The position numbers were made by a program, and so were the translations under genes. From Paraburkholderia sp. Ac-20340 (GTDB lineage: Bacteria > Pseudomonadota > Gammaproteobacteria > Burkholderiales > Burkholderiaceae), in the NCBI RefSeq assembly GCF_017104965.1, contig NZ_JAAGPR010000013.1:1-64000 (forward strand): a DNA stretch of 64,000 nucleotides. Reading direction: 5' to 3'. Shown here one piece after another: positions 8,634 to 16,439 of this stretch (positions are counted from its first letter, which is position 1; each line of letters opens with the position of its first letter). Below the pieces are notes generated by a model. That model did no database searches. It was not told the DNA's origin and saw only the letters and a program-made list of their open reading frames with translations.

Positions 8634-10202
8634 CTAGTGCGCTGCGGAAGCGGCTGCACCGGCATCCGCACTGCCTGCGCGTTCGGGACGCGTGATCCAG
8701 ATCAGCGCGATCAGCACGATAAAGATCACCGACGAAATCCAGAACAGGTCGTTCACGCCGAGCTGCGCGGCCTGCTGCGTGACCAGGCGATCGAACATGC
8801 CGTGCGCCTGCGACGGATCGAGGCCCACCGAGTTCTGCATCTGCTGCATCGACTGGTTGAACACCGGGTTGGTCGGCGTGGCCTGCTCGGTCAGACGCGC
8901 GTGATGGAAAATCGTGCGATGGTCCCAGGCGGTCTCGAAGATCGACGTGCCGATACCGCCGCACATGATCCGCACGAAGTTCGACAGACCCGAAGCCGCC
9001 GGAATGCGGTTGCCCGGCAAGCCCGAAAGCGTGATCGACACCAGCGGAATGAACAGACCCGCCATGCCGATGCCCTGAATCAGCGTCGGCACCGTGAGCG
9101 CCCAGGTGTCCACGCCAGTGGTGTACTGCGAGCGCAGCCAGAAGCACAGCGCGAACACGATGAACGCCGTCGTCGCGATATAGCGCGGATCGGTGCGCGG
9201 CAGGATCTTGCCCGTGATCGGCGAAAGCAGGATCGCGAAGAAGCCCACGGGCGCCATCACGAGACCGGCATCGGTGGCGGTGTAGCCCAGATCGGTTTGC
9301 AACCACAGCGGCAGCAGCACGAGATTGCCGAAGTAGAGCCCGTAGCCCACGGAAAGCGCAATCGTGCCGCCCGTGAAGTTGCGCCGCGCGAACAGCGAAA
9401 GATCGACGACCGGATGCTCGGCGGTCAATTCCCAGATCACGAAGAACGCGAACGAGATCACGGCGGTCAGCGCCAGCACGATGATGGTCGTCGACGAGAA
9501 CCAGTCGAGATCCTTGCCCTTGTCGAGCATGATCTGCAGCGAGCCGACCCAGAGAATCAGCAGACCCAGGCCCACGCCGTCGATCGGTGCCTTGCGGATC
9601 AACGAATCGCGGTTGCGGAAGATCATCCACGTGGCGATCGCGGCGACGATACCCACCGGAATGTTCACGTAAAAGATCCACGGCCACGAGATGTTGTCCG
9701 AGATCCAGCCGCCGAGAATCGGACCCGCGACCGGCGCGATCAGTGTGGTCATCGACCACATCGATAGCGCAATCGGCGCTTTGGCGCGTGGATAGCTCGC
9801 GAGCAGAAGCGTCTGCGACAGCGGGATCATCGGGCCGGCCACGGCGCCCTGCAGCACGCGCGCGGCGAGCAGGAAGGGCAGCGTAGGCGCAAGACCGCAC
9901 AGCCACGACGAGATCACGAACAGGATGATCGACGCCATGAACAGGCGCACCTGACCAATGCGCTCGGTGAGCCAGCCCGTGAGCGGCACCGAGATCGCAT
10001 TGGCGACCGCGAACGAGGTGATGACCCACGTGCCCTGATCCGAGGCGACGCCAAGGTCGCCTGAGATCGACGGGATCGACACGTTCGCAATCGACGTGTC
10101 CAGCACGTTCATGAACACCGCGAGCGAGACCGCGATGGTGCCGAACACGAGTTGCGCGCCTTGCAGCGGCGGATGGACGACGGGTTGTTGTGCTGCTGCC
10201 AT
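8634..10202 (-). CDS. emrB: EmrB-type multidrug efflux MFS transporter (DHA2 family)
   Basis: Inner-membrane proton-drug antiporter with about 14 predicted membrane segments in 522 residues. DHA2 features seen: NVLDTSIANVSIP in the first helix, a motif A-like loop WLTERIGQVR, and GPILGGWISDNISWPWIF around helix 5. It is the last gene of a minus-strand unit: marR, outer-membrane channel, emrA, emrB, with 52 bp between emrA and emrB. The order and the MFP partner support an EmrAB-TolC-like tripartite pump. The substrate cannot be read from the sequence; hydrophobic drugs and uncouplers are exported by E. coli EmrAB. Confidence 0.93.
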   Translation of the reverse strand: MAAAQQPVVHPPLQGAQLVFGTIAVSLAVFMNVLDTSIANVSIPSISGDLGVASDQGTWVITSFAVANAISVPLTGWLTERIGQVRLFMASIILFVISSWLCGLAPTLPFLLAARVLQGAVAGPMIPLSQTLLLASYPRAKAPIALSMWSMTTLIAPVAGPILGGWISDNISWPWIFYVNIPVGIVAAIATWMIFRNRDSLIRKAPIDGVGLGLLILWVGSLQIMLDKGKDLDWFSSTTIIVLALTAVISFAFFVIWELTAEHPVVDLSLFARRNFTGGTIALSVGYGLYFGNLVLLPLWLQTDLGYTATDAGLVMAPVGFFAILLSPITGKILPRTDPRYIATTAFIVFALCFWLRSQYTTGVDTWALTVPTLIQGIGMAGLFIPLVSITLSGLPGNRIPAASGLSNFVRIMCGGIGTSIFETAWDHRTIFHHARLTEQATPTNPVFNQSMQQMQNSVGLDPSQAHGMFDRLVTQQAAQLGVNDLFWISSVIFIVLIALIWITRPERAGSADAGAAASAAH

Positions 10203-10254
10203 TGAGTGCTTTGTTATGTGCTGCTAATTGCGGCTTGTAGACGTCGCGCGGTCT

Positions 10255-11484
10255 TTACATCAGCTTCGCGGCGGGCTTGGCCGCACGCACGTTGGCCGAC
10301 GAAACCTGCTTCGCGTTCGGGCCTGCGTTTTCCGTGATGATGCGGGCGATTTCCGCATCGGCTTCGTCGCCGTACTTCTCGAACACGTTGGTCTGGTAGA
10401 CCGTGTTCTGCGCGTTGCCGAGCTGGCTGCCCGTATCGTCCTTGATATTCACGTCGACCTGCATCGACAGACCGATACGCAGCGGGTGCTTTTCGAGGTC
10501 GGCCGGATCGAGCGCGATCCGCACCGGCAGACGCTGCACCACCTTGATCCAGTTGCCCGTGGCGTTCTGCGCCGGCAGCAGCGAAAACGCCGAGCCCGTG
10601 CCTGCCGAGAAACCCACCACCTTGCCGTGATACACCACCGACGAACCGTACACGTCCGCCGTCATTTCAACCGGCTGGCCGATACGCATGTGCTTGAGCT
10701 GCACTTCCTTGAAGTTCGCATCGACCCACACGGCGTTCAGCGGCACGACCGACATCAGCGGCGTACCCGGCGAAACACGCTGGCCAACCTGCACCGAGCG
10801 CTTCGCGACATAGCCGGTGACCGGCGCGGGCAGCGTGTTGCGGGCGTTCGTGAGGTACGCATCGCGCACCTTCGCAGCCGCAGCCATCACGTTCGGATGA
10901 TTGGCGATGGTCGTGTTGGCGGTCAGCGCGCGGTTGGCGGCGAGTTGCTGCTGCGCGGCGTCGAGCGCGGCTTCGGCGCTCTTGACCGAGTCGCGTGCGT
11001 GCGAGATTTCTTCCTGCGAAACCGCGCCCGTCTGCGCAACCTGCATACGGCGGCGCAGGTCGTCCTGCGCACGCGAGAGGTCGGCCTGACGCACGGCGAC
11101 TTGCGCCTCGTACTGGCTGTCGTCGGCGAACAGACCGCGCACCTGGCGCACGGTCTGGCCGAGATTCGCTTCGGCCTGCTGCAGCGCGATGCGCGAATCG
11201 GCCGGATCGAGTTGCACCAGCGGATCGCCGATCTTGACGGTCTGCGTATCGTCCGCGTTCACGGCGATCACCGTGCCCGTGACTTGCGGCGTGATCTGCA
11301 CGACGTTGCCGTTGACGTAGGCGTCGTCGGTGCCTTCGCTGAAGCGCGCGACGAGGAAGTAATAGAGGCCGTAGGCAATGGCTGCGATCACGATCACGAG
11401 GACGAGCAGCGTCATCATGCGCTTGCGCTTGCCGTTGTTCGCGTTCGGCTGCGGATTGGCCGCCGGTTGCTGAGGGGTGCTCAT
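10255..11484 (-). CDS. emrA: EmrA-type periplasmic adaptor (HlyD/MFP family)
   Basis: Membrane-fusion subunit joining the inner-membrane carrier to the outer-membrane channel. The 409 residues show a short cytoplasmic N-terminus, one transmembrane helix at about 24-46, the EmrA signature EGTDDAYVNGNVVQITPQV, half-lipoyl segments, an Ala/Gln-rich helical hairpin (about 105-200), then beta-barrel sequence (GYVAKRSVQVGQRVSPGTPL). ATG 11484 has a ggatcc-type purine stretch upstream (ggagatcc on the coding strand). Located between the outer-membrane channel gene (97 bp upstream) and emrB. Confidence 0.94.
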   Translation of the reverse strand: MSTPQQPAANPQPNANNGKRKRMMTLLVLVIVIAAIAYGLYYFLVARFSEGTDDAYVNGNVVQITPQVTGTVIAVNADDTQTVKIGDPLVQLDPADSRIALQQAEANLGQTVRQVRGLFADDSQYEAQVAVRQADLSRAQDDLRRRMQVAQTGAVSQEEISHARDSVKSAEAALDAAQQQLAANRALTANTTIANHPNVMAAAAKVRDAYLTNARNTLPAPVTGYVAKRSVQVGQRVSPGTPLMSVVPLNAVWVDANFKEVQLKHMRIGQPVEMTADVYGSSVVYHGKVVGFSAGTGSAFSLLPAQNATGNWIKVVQRLPVRIALDPADLEKHPLRIGLSMQVDVNIKDDTGSQLGNAQNTVYQTNVFEKYGDEADAEIARIITENAGPNAKQVSSANVRAAKPAAKLM

Positions 11485-11581
11485 GGAAGGATCTCCGGAT
11501 TCTTGCGTGCTGTTCGTTCAGTTATTAGCCAGTTTCTGGCTTGTACGTCGCTTGTATGTCGCTTTTGCGTGTTTCTGGCGC

Positions 11582-13174
11582 TCAGTTCGCGGCCGTGGCG
11601 GCATGCGCCGACGCATCCGGCGCGGACCACGGCGCATCGCGCCACGGGCTGCCGTTCACGTCGCTCTGGCCTTTCACGTCCTTCGCTTCGCTGCCGACCT
11701 GTGCCGGCGGCACGAGATTGACGTCGTGCGCGTCATGCGCGTCGAAGCCGCCGCCCAGTGCCTTGATCAGCGCCATCTGCTGATCGCGGCGCTGCGCCTT
11801 GAGGGCCGTCACGGTCTGCTCGGACGCGAGACGGTTCTGGTCCGCGTTGAGCACCTGCAACTGCTCCGACAGACCGGCCTTGTAGCGGATCACGGCAAGC
11901 TGATACGCCTTGGTCGAAGCGTCGAGCGCGTTCTGTGCATCGACAAGCTGTTTGTCCGCCGAGCGGATCGACGACACGGTCGTGGCGACATCCTGGAACG
12001 CATTGATCAGCGTCTGGTTGTAGTTCGCCACATCGAGGTCGAAGTCGGCGTAACGGCCCTTCAACTGCGCGCGCAGTGCGCCTGCGTCGAAGATCGGCAG
12101 ATGCACAGCTGGGCCGATGTTCATCTGACGGCTCGTGAAGTTGAGGAATTTGCCCCAGCCGAAGGCGTCGAAACCGAAGCCCGCGGCGAGGTTCACGTCC
12201 GGATAGAACTCGGCCTTGGCTTCCTTGACGTCGTGCATCGCGGCTTCGACCTGCCAGCGCGCGGCGACGATGTCCGGGCGACGCGCGACCAGATCCGCAG
12301 GCAGGTTATCGGGCAGCGCGACCTGTGCGGCCGGATTGAGCACCGGGTTGGCGATCTGCAGACCGCGATCCGGGCCCTTGCCGAGCAGCGCGCCCAGTTG
12401 ATAGCGCACGCTTTCGATCTGGCCGTCGAGTTGCGAAAGGTTCGCCTGGCTCGTGGCGATATTGCCGTTGGCGGTCTGACGTTCGACGTTGGTGTCGAGG
12501 CCCGCCACCACGCGGCCATTCGTGATCGTGCCGATGGTCTTGCGATTGCCGATTTCGCGCGCGGCGATATCGCGCAACGCGTAAAGCTGCGCAAGCTGGT
12601 TGTAGGTGCGGGCAACCGAGGAGGCGAGCGTGACGCGCGCCTGTTCCATATCGGCCTGCGCCGCGCGTTGCTGCGACACGGCTTGCGCCAGACGCTGACG
12701 GTTCTTGCCCCACAGATCCAGATCCCACGACGCGCTGGCGAGCGCGTTGTTCTCGCTGTACCAGCTACCGCCGTACGGCGGCGGGAACAGGCCGTTGGCC
12801 GAGTACAGTTCGCGCGTCCACGAATAGCTCGCGTTGGCCTTCGGATAGAGCGCCGACTTCGACGTATCGATATAGGAAGACGCCTTGGCGATACGCGCCT
12901 GCGCCTGCGCGATGCTCGGATTGCCTTCGAGCGCTTCGTCGATCAGCTTCGGCAGTTGCGGGTCGCCGAACTGCTGCGCCCAGTCGAGCGTGGGCCACTG
13001 GCCACCCTGAGCCGGAATGCTCTGCGAAGTTTCGAATTGTTGCGGCTGCGCGATGGTCTTGTCGCTTTTGATGCCGATGTAGTTTGCGCAGCCCGAAAGC
13101 GCGAGCGCCGCGACCGCGGTAGCCACCGCTGCTCGACAGGTATGCGCTGGCGCAAACTGGGTTAGGGATTTCAT
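11582..13174 (-). CDS. Outer-membrane efflux lipoprotein, NodT/OprM type
   Basis: TolC-like trimeric channel of the emr pump. The 530-residue form starts MKSLTQFAPAH and has a signal peptide ending in the lipobox LSGC, so the mature protein is a lipoprotein. Two outer-membrane efflux repeats fill the rest (QARIAKASSYIDTSKSALYP in the first; QVEAAMHDVKEAKAEFYPDV in the second). Start ATG 13174 is chosen because it puts the signal peptide at the N-terminus; the frame is open further upstream to 13366. It has its own channel gene in the operon rather than relying on a chromosomal tolC. Confidence 0.92.
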   Translation of the reverse strand: MKSLTQFAPAHTCRAAVATAVAALALSGCANYIGIKSDKTIAQPQQFETSQSIPAQGGQWPTLDWAQQFGDPQLPKLIDEALEGNPSIAQAQARIAKASSYIDTSKSALYPKANASYSWTRELYSANGLFPPPYGGSWYSENNALASASWDLDLWGKNRQRLAQAVSQQRAAQADMEQARVTLASSVARTYNQLAQLYALRDIAAREIGNRKTIGTITNGRVVAGLDTNVERQTANGNIATSQANLSQLDGQIESVRYQLGALLGKGPDRGLQIANPVLNPAAQVALPDNLPADLVARRPDIVAARWQVEAAMHDVKEAKAEFYPDVNLAAGFGFDAFGWGKFLNFTSRQMNIGPAVHLPIFDAGALRAQLKGRYADFDLDVANYNQTLINAFQDVATTVSSIRSADKQLVDAQNALDASTKAYQLAVIRYKAGLSEQLQVLNADQNRLASEQTVTALKAQRRDQQMALIKALGGGFDAHDAHDVNLVPPAQVGSEAKDVKGQSDVNGSPWRDAPWSAPDASAHAATAAN

Positions 13175-13322
13175 TGCTCGTCTCGGTGCGTGAGAAGGTG
13201 TGGTGATACTGGACGATGCAGCCATTTTCCCGTCCGGCGGTGTCGAATTTGCCTGCCTCGTCATCCATTGCGCGCGTCGATTGTTGCCAGCCGACGCGTT
13301 CAAGCGGTGTCTCAGTAATGCG

Positions 13323-13841
13323 TCAATCGTCGGGTGAAGTCTGGCCCGCAGCGGCATTCGCGGCATTCTGGCTAGCTTCGCAGCTATTGACGAGAATCCG
13401 CCGCAACATGCTCTTGAGAAAGCCGACTTCTTCGGGCGTGAAGCCTTTGGAGAGTTCGCCCGTCACGCTCGTGAAGATCGCCGGCATGCGCGCGGCGATC
13501 GCTTCGCCCTCGGGCGTGAGCGCGAGGCGCACGGCGCGGCGGTCTTCGGAACTGCGCACGCGGCGCAGGAGGCCGCGCTTTTCCAGCCGGTCGACGAGGC
13601 GCGTCACGGCGCTCGCGTCGATGCCGTATTCGCGCGCCAGTTCGGCCGCGAGCACGCACTTGCCGCTTGCCACCATGAACAGCACGCTGGCCTGCTGGCT
13701 CGTCACGCCCAGTTCCGTCACGGTGCTCTGCGTGATCAGGTTCGACATGGACGATTTCACGCGCGAAATCAGGTAGCCAACGCTTTCGCCGAGGTCGTAA
13801 TCGCGGACTTCGGGCGGGGGCGTGGGAGTCGGTTCCGTCAT
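13323..13841 (-). CDS. MarR-family transcriptional regulator of the emr pump
   Basis: Winged-helix dimeric regulator of 172 residues, probably a repressor released by a small ligand. The central wHTH reads ELAREYGIDASAVTRLVDRL with the wing segment SSEDRRAVRLALTPEG. It is first in the pump operon, 148 bp upstream of the channel gene and in the same direction, as emrR is for E. coli emrAB. The promoter in front of it has a perfect -10 and a duplicated 12-bp box that could be its operator. Autoregulation is inference from this arrangement. Confidence 0.9.
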   Translation of the reverse strand: MTEPTPTPPPEVRDYDLGESVGYLISRVKSSMSNLITQSTVTELGVTSQQASVLFMVASGKCVLAAELAREYGIDASAVTRLVDRLEKRGLLRRVRSSEDRRAVRLALTPEGEAIAARMPAIFTSVTGELSKGFTPEEVGFLKSMLRRILVNSCEASQNAANAAAGQTSPDD

Positions 13842-13862
13842 GGTTCTGCTGCAACTGCAATG

Positions 13863-13906
13863 GTTGACCAGGCAGGGATTATATGGCTCGTTAGTTGACG
13901 CGGCAA
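13863..13906 (-). promoter_or_regulatory. Promoter and candidate MarR operator of the emr operon
   Basis: On the minus strand TTGCCG (13906-13901), 17 bases, TATAAT (13883-13878) is a strong sigma70 promoter. Two direct repeats, gttgaccaggca (13863-13874) and gttgacgcggca (13894-13905), match at 10 of 12 positions and are 31 bp apart, about three helical turns. One overlaps the -35, the other the expected start. ttgacgcggcaa (13895-13906) is also a near-palindrome, as MarR dimers prefer. This lies in the 418-bp divergent region 13842-14259. Confidence 0.6.
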
Positions 13907-14071
13907 GATTTATTGTCGCAGGGCCGAGAAAGCTTTGCTAAGTGGGGTCTTAATTGGACCCCGTGCGGCGTGAGAAAATGGGCGTGACAGGGCGCAGCTG
14001 TCGCGCGGGCGCCGCAAAGTGCGCCAAAACCTGTCGCAAACCAGCATGAGGCAGATCAAGTCATCTGTGCG

Positions 14072-14080
14072 TGCTATAAT
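14072..14080 (+). promoter_or_regulatory. Extended -10 promoter of typA
   Basis: TGCTATAAT is a perfect extended -10 element (TGN-TATAAT). No convincing -35 is seen at the right distance, which fits extended -10 promoters. The leader to typA would be about 175 nt. Confidence 0.5.
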
Positions 14081-14259
14081 TTCAGGTTCCCAAAAGTGCG
14101 TCATGGCAGCCCTGACGCGATTCGGCCTCCCCGACCCGTGACCCAATTCGCCGCAAGCGTCCGAGACGCCCGTGGCAGCAGGGCGGGGCGGCGTCCGAGC
14201 CCCACTTGTGTGGCCCGCCGTCGGGCCCGCATGACGCACTCAACTGTACCCAGGTTCCT

Positions 14260-16080
14260 ATGTCCCGCGCCCTTCGCAACATCGCCATCATTGCCCACGT
14301 CGACCACGGCAAGACCACGCTCGTCGACCAGCTCCTCCGTCAGACCGCCACGTTCCGTGACAACCAGCAGGTCGCCGAGCGCGTGATGGACTCGAACGAC
14401 ATCGAAAAAGAACGTGGCATCACGATTCTTTCGAAGAACTGCGCGGTCGAGTACGAAGGCACGCACATCAACATCGTCGACACCCCGGGCCACGCGGACT
14501 TCGGCGGTGAAGTGGAGCGCGTGCTGTCGATGGTCGACTCGGTGCTGCTGCTCGTCGACGCCGTCGAAGGCCCGATGCCGCAAACGCGCTTCGTGACCAA
14601 GAAGGCGCTGGCGCTCGGCCTCAAGCCGATCGTCGTCATCAACAAGATCGACCGTCCGGGCGCACGTATCGACTGGGTGATCAACCAGACGTTCGACCTG
14701 TTCGACAAGCTCGGCGCGACCGAAGAGCAGCTCGACTTCCCGATCGTCTACGCATCGGGCCTGAACGGCTACGCTTCGCTGTCGCCGGACGCGCGTGACG
14801 GCGATATGCGCCCGCTGTTCGACGCTGTGCTCGAACACGTGCCGGTTCGCGATGCCGATCCGGAAGGCGGCCTCCAGCTCCAGATCACCTCGCTCGACTA
14901 CTCGGCTTACGTTGGCCGTATCGGCGTGGGCCGTATCAAGCGCGGTCGTATCAAGCCGGGTCAACCGGTTGCGCTGCGCTTTGGCCCGGAAGGCCAGGTC
15001 ATGAACCGCAAGATCAACCAGGTGCTGGCATTCAGCGGCCTGGAGCGCGTGCAGGTCGAAGCGGCTGAAGCCGGCGACATCGTGCTGATCAACGGTATCG
15101 AAGACATCGGTATCGGCGCGACCATCTGCGCGGTGGACAACCCCGAAGCGCTGCCGATGATCACGGTCGACGAGCCGACCCTCACGATGAACTTCCTCGT
15201 GAACTCGTCGCCGCTCGCCGGCAAGGAAGGCAAGTTCGTGACGAGCCGCCAGATCCGCGACCGTCTGACGAAGGAACTGAACCACAACGTCGCGCTGCGC
15301 GTGAAGGATACGGGCGACGAAACCACGTTCGAAGTGTCGGGCCGCGGCGAACTGCACCTGACCATCCTGATCGAAAACATGCGCCGTGAAGGCTACGAGC
15401 TGGCCGTGTCGCGTCCGCGCGTGGTGCTGCACGAAGTCGACGGCGTGAAGCAGGAGCCGTACGAAATGCTGACCGTTGACGTCGAAGACGCCAACCAGGG
15501 CGGCGTGATGGAAGAACTGGGCCGCCGCAAGGGCGAAATGATCGACATGGCGTCGGATGGCCAGGGCCGTACGCGTCTCGAGTACCGCATTCCGGCACGT
15601 GGCCTGATCGGTTTCCAGGGCGAATTCATGACGCTCACGCGCGGCACGGGCCTGATGAGCCACGTGTTCGACGCTTACGGTCCGATCAAGGAAGGCACAC
15701 TCGGCGAGCGCCGTAACGGTGTGCTGATCTCGCAGGACGACGGCGCAGCTGTCGCCTACGCACTGTGGAAGCTGCAGGATCGCGGCCGCATGTTCGTGAA
15801 GCCGGGCGACGCGCTGTACGAAGGCATGATCATCGGTATCCATAGCCGCGACAACGACCTGGTCGTGAACCCGATCAAGGGCAAGCAGCTGACCAACGTG
15901 CGCGCCTCGGGCACCGACGAAGCCGTGCGCCTGGTGCCGCCGGTCCAGATGTCGCTCGAATACGCAGTCGAATTCATCGACGACGACGAACTCGTGGAAG
16001 TGACGCCGCAGTCGATCCGTCTGCGCAAGCGCCATCTGAAGGAACATGAGCGTCGCCGCGCAAGCCGCGAAGCCGAATAA
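14260..16080 (+). CDS. typA: Ribosome-associated GTPase TypA/BipA
   Basis: Translational GTPase of the EF-G superfamily, binding the ribosome and supporting assembly and stress growth. The 606-residue product begins MSRALRNIAIIAHVDHGKTT: G1 AHVDHGKT at 12-19, switch-region IEKERGITIL, G3 DTPGHADFGGEVER, G4 NKIDRPGAR. Domains II, III, V and the TypA-specific C-terminal domain follow (GLIGFQGEFMTLTRGTGLM). ATG 14260 starts exactly at the conserved N-terminus; an in-frame ATG at 14206 would add 18 non-conserved residues. Monocistronic, closed by a terminator at 16131. Confidence 0.96.
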   Translation: MSRALRNIAIIAHVDHGKTTLVDQLLRQTATFRDNQQVAERVMDSNDIEKERGITILSKNCAVEYEGTHINIVDTPGHADFGGEVERVLSMVDSVLLLVDAVEGPMPQTRFVTKKALALGLKPIVVINKIDRPGARIDWVINQTFDLFDKLGATEEQLDFPIVYASGLNGYASLSPDARDGDMRPLFDAVLEHVPVRDADPEGGLQLQITSLDYSAYVGRIGVGRIKRGRIKPGQPVALRFGPEGQVMNRKINQVLAFSGLERVQVEAAEAGDIVLINGIEDIGIGATICAVDNPEALPMITVDEPTLTMNFLVNSSPLAGKEGKFVTSRQIRDRLTKELNHNVALRVKDTGDETTFEVSGRGELHLTILIENMRREGYELAVSRPRVVLHEVDGVKQEPYEMLTVDVEDANQGGVMEELGRRKGEMIDMASDGQGRTRLEYRIPARGLIGFQGEFMTLTRGTGLMSHVFDAYGPIKEGTLGERRNGVLISQDDGAAVAYALWKLQDRGRMFVKPGDALYEGMIIGIHSRDNDLVVNPIKGKQLTNVRASGTDEAVRLVPPVQMSLEYAVEFIDDDELVEVTPQSIRLRKRHLKEHERRRASREAE

Positions 16081-16130
16081 GTTTGCTGTCTAGACTTTTT
16101 CGCGCACTGCAATGCATGTAAGAAAACAAG

Positions 16131-16160
16131 AAAGCCGCCGCTGTCTGGGCGGCTTTTTTG
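16131..16160 (+). terminator. Intrinsic terminator of typA
   Basis: aaagccgcc (16131-16139) pairs with ggcggcttt (16148-16156) and continues into six T residues. The remaining 16160-16439 is the odhA upstream region. Confidence 0.85.
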
Positions 16161-16305
16161 CGCGCTTTTTCAAGTGTGGCGGGATTGCCCTGCGGTGCCG
16201 GAAGAGTCTGTTGTTGAAGTTGCAAAACGTCGCAAACGCCCATTCTGTAAGGGTTTGCGTGCGATGATGTGTCGCATTGCATCTTATGGGGACTATCACT
16301 TATGT

Positions 16306-16313
16306 GCTATGCT
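16306..16313 (+). promoter_or_regulatory. Possible extended -10 of the odh operon
   Basis: TGC followed by TATGCT (16308-16313), within tgtgctatgct, resembles an extended -10. Only a weak -35 (ttatgg, 18 bases upstream) is present. Leader about 120 nt to odhA. Weak call. Confidence 0.35.
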
Positions 16314-16439
16314 CCGCCGATGCATGATTTAGGTCCTTCCAAGCAGACTTGATTCGCAATCCGCTAAACGGTCAGGCCGTGGCGCGGAAGGTTGAGTAAC
16401 CCGCTATTTTTCGAGAAACTCGAAGAAAGGTGAGCGTAA

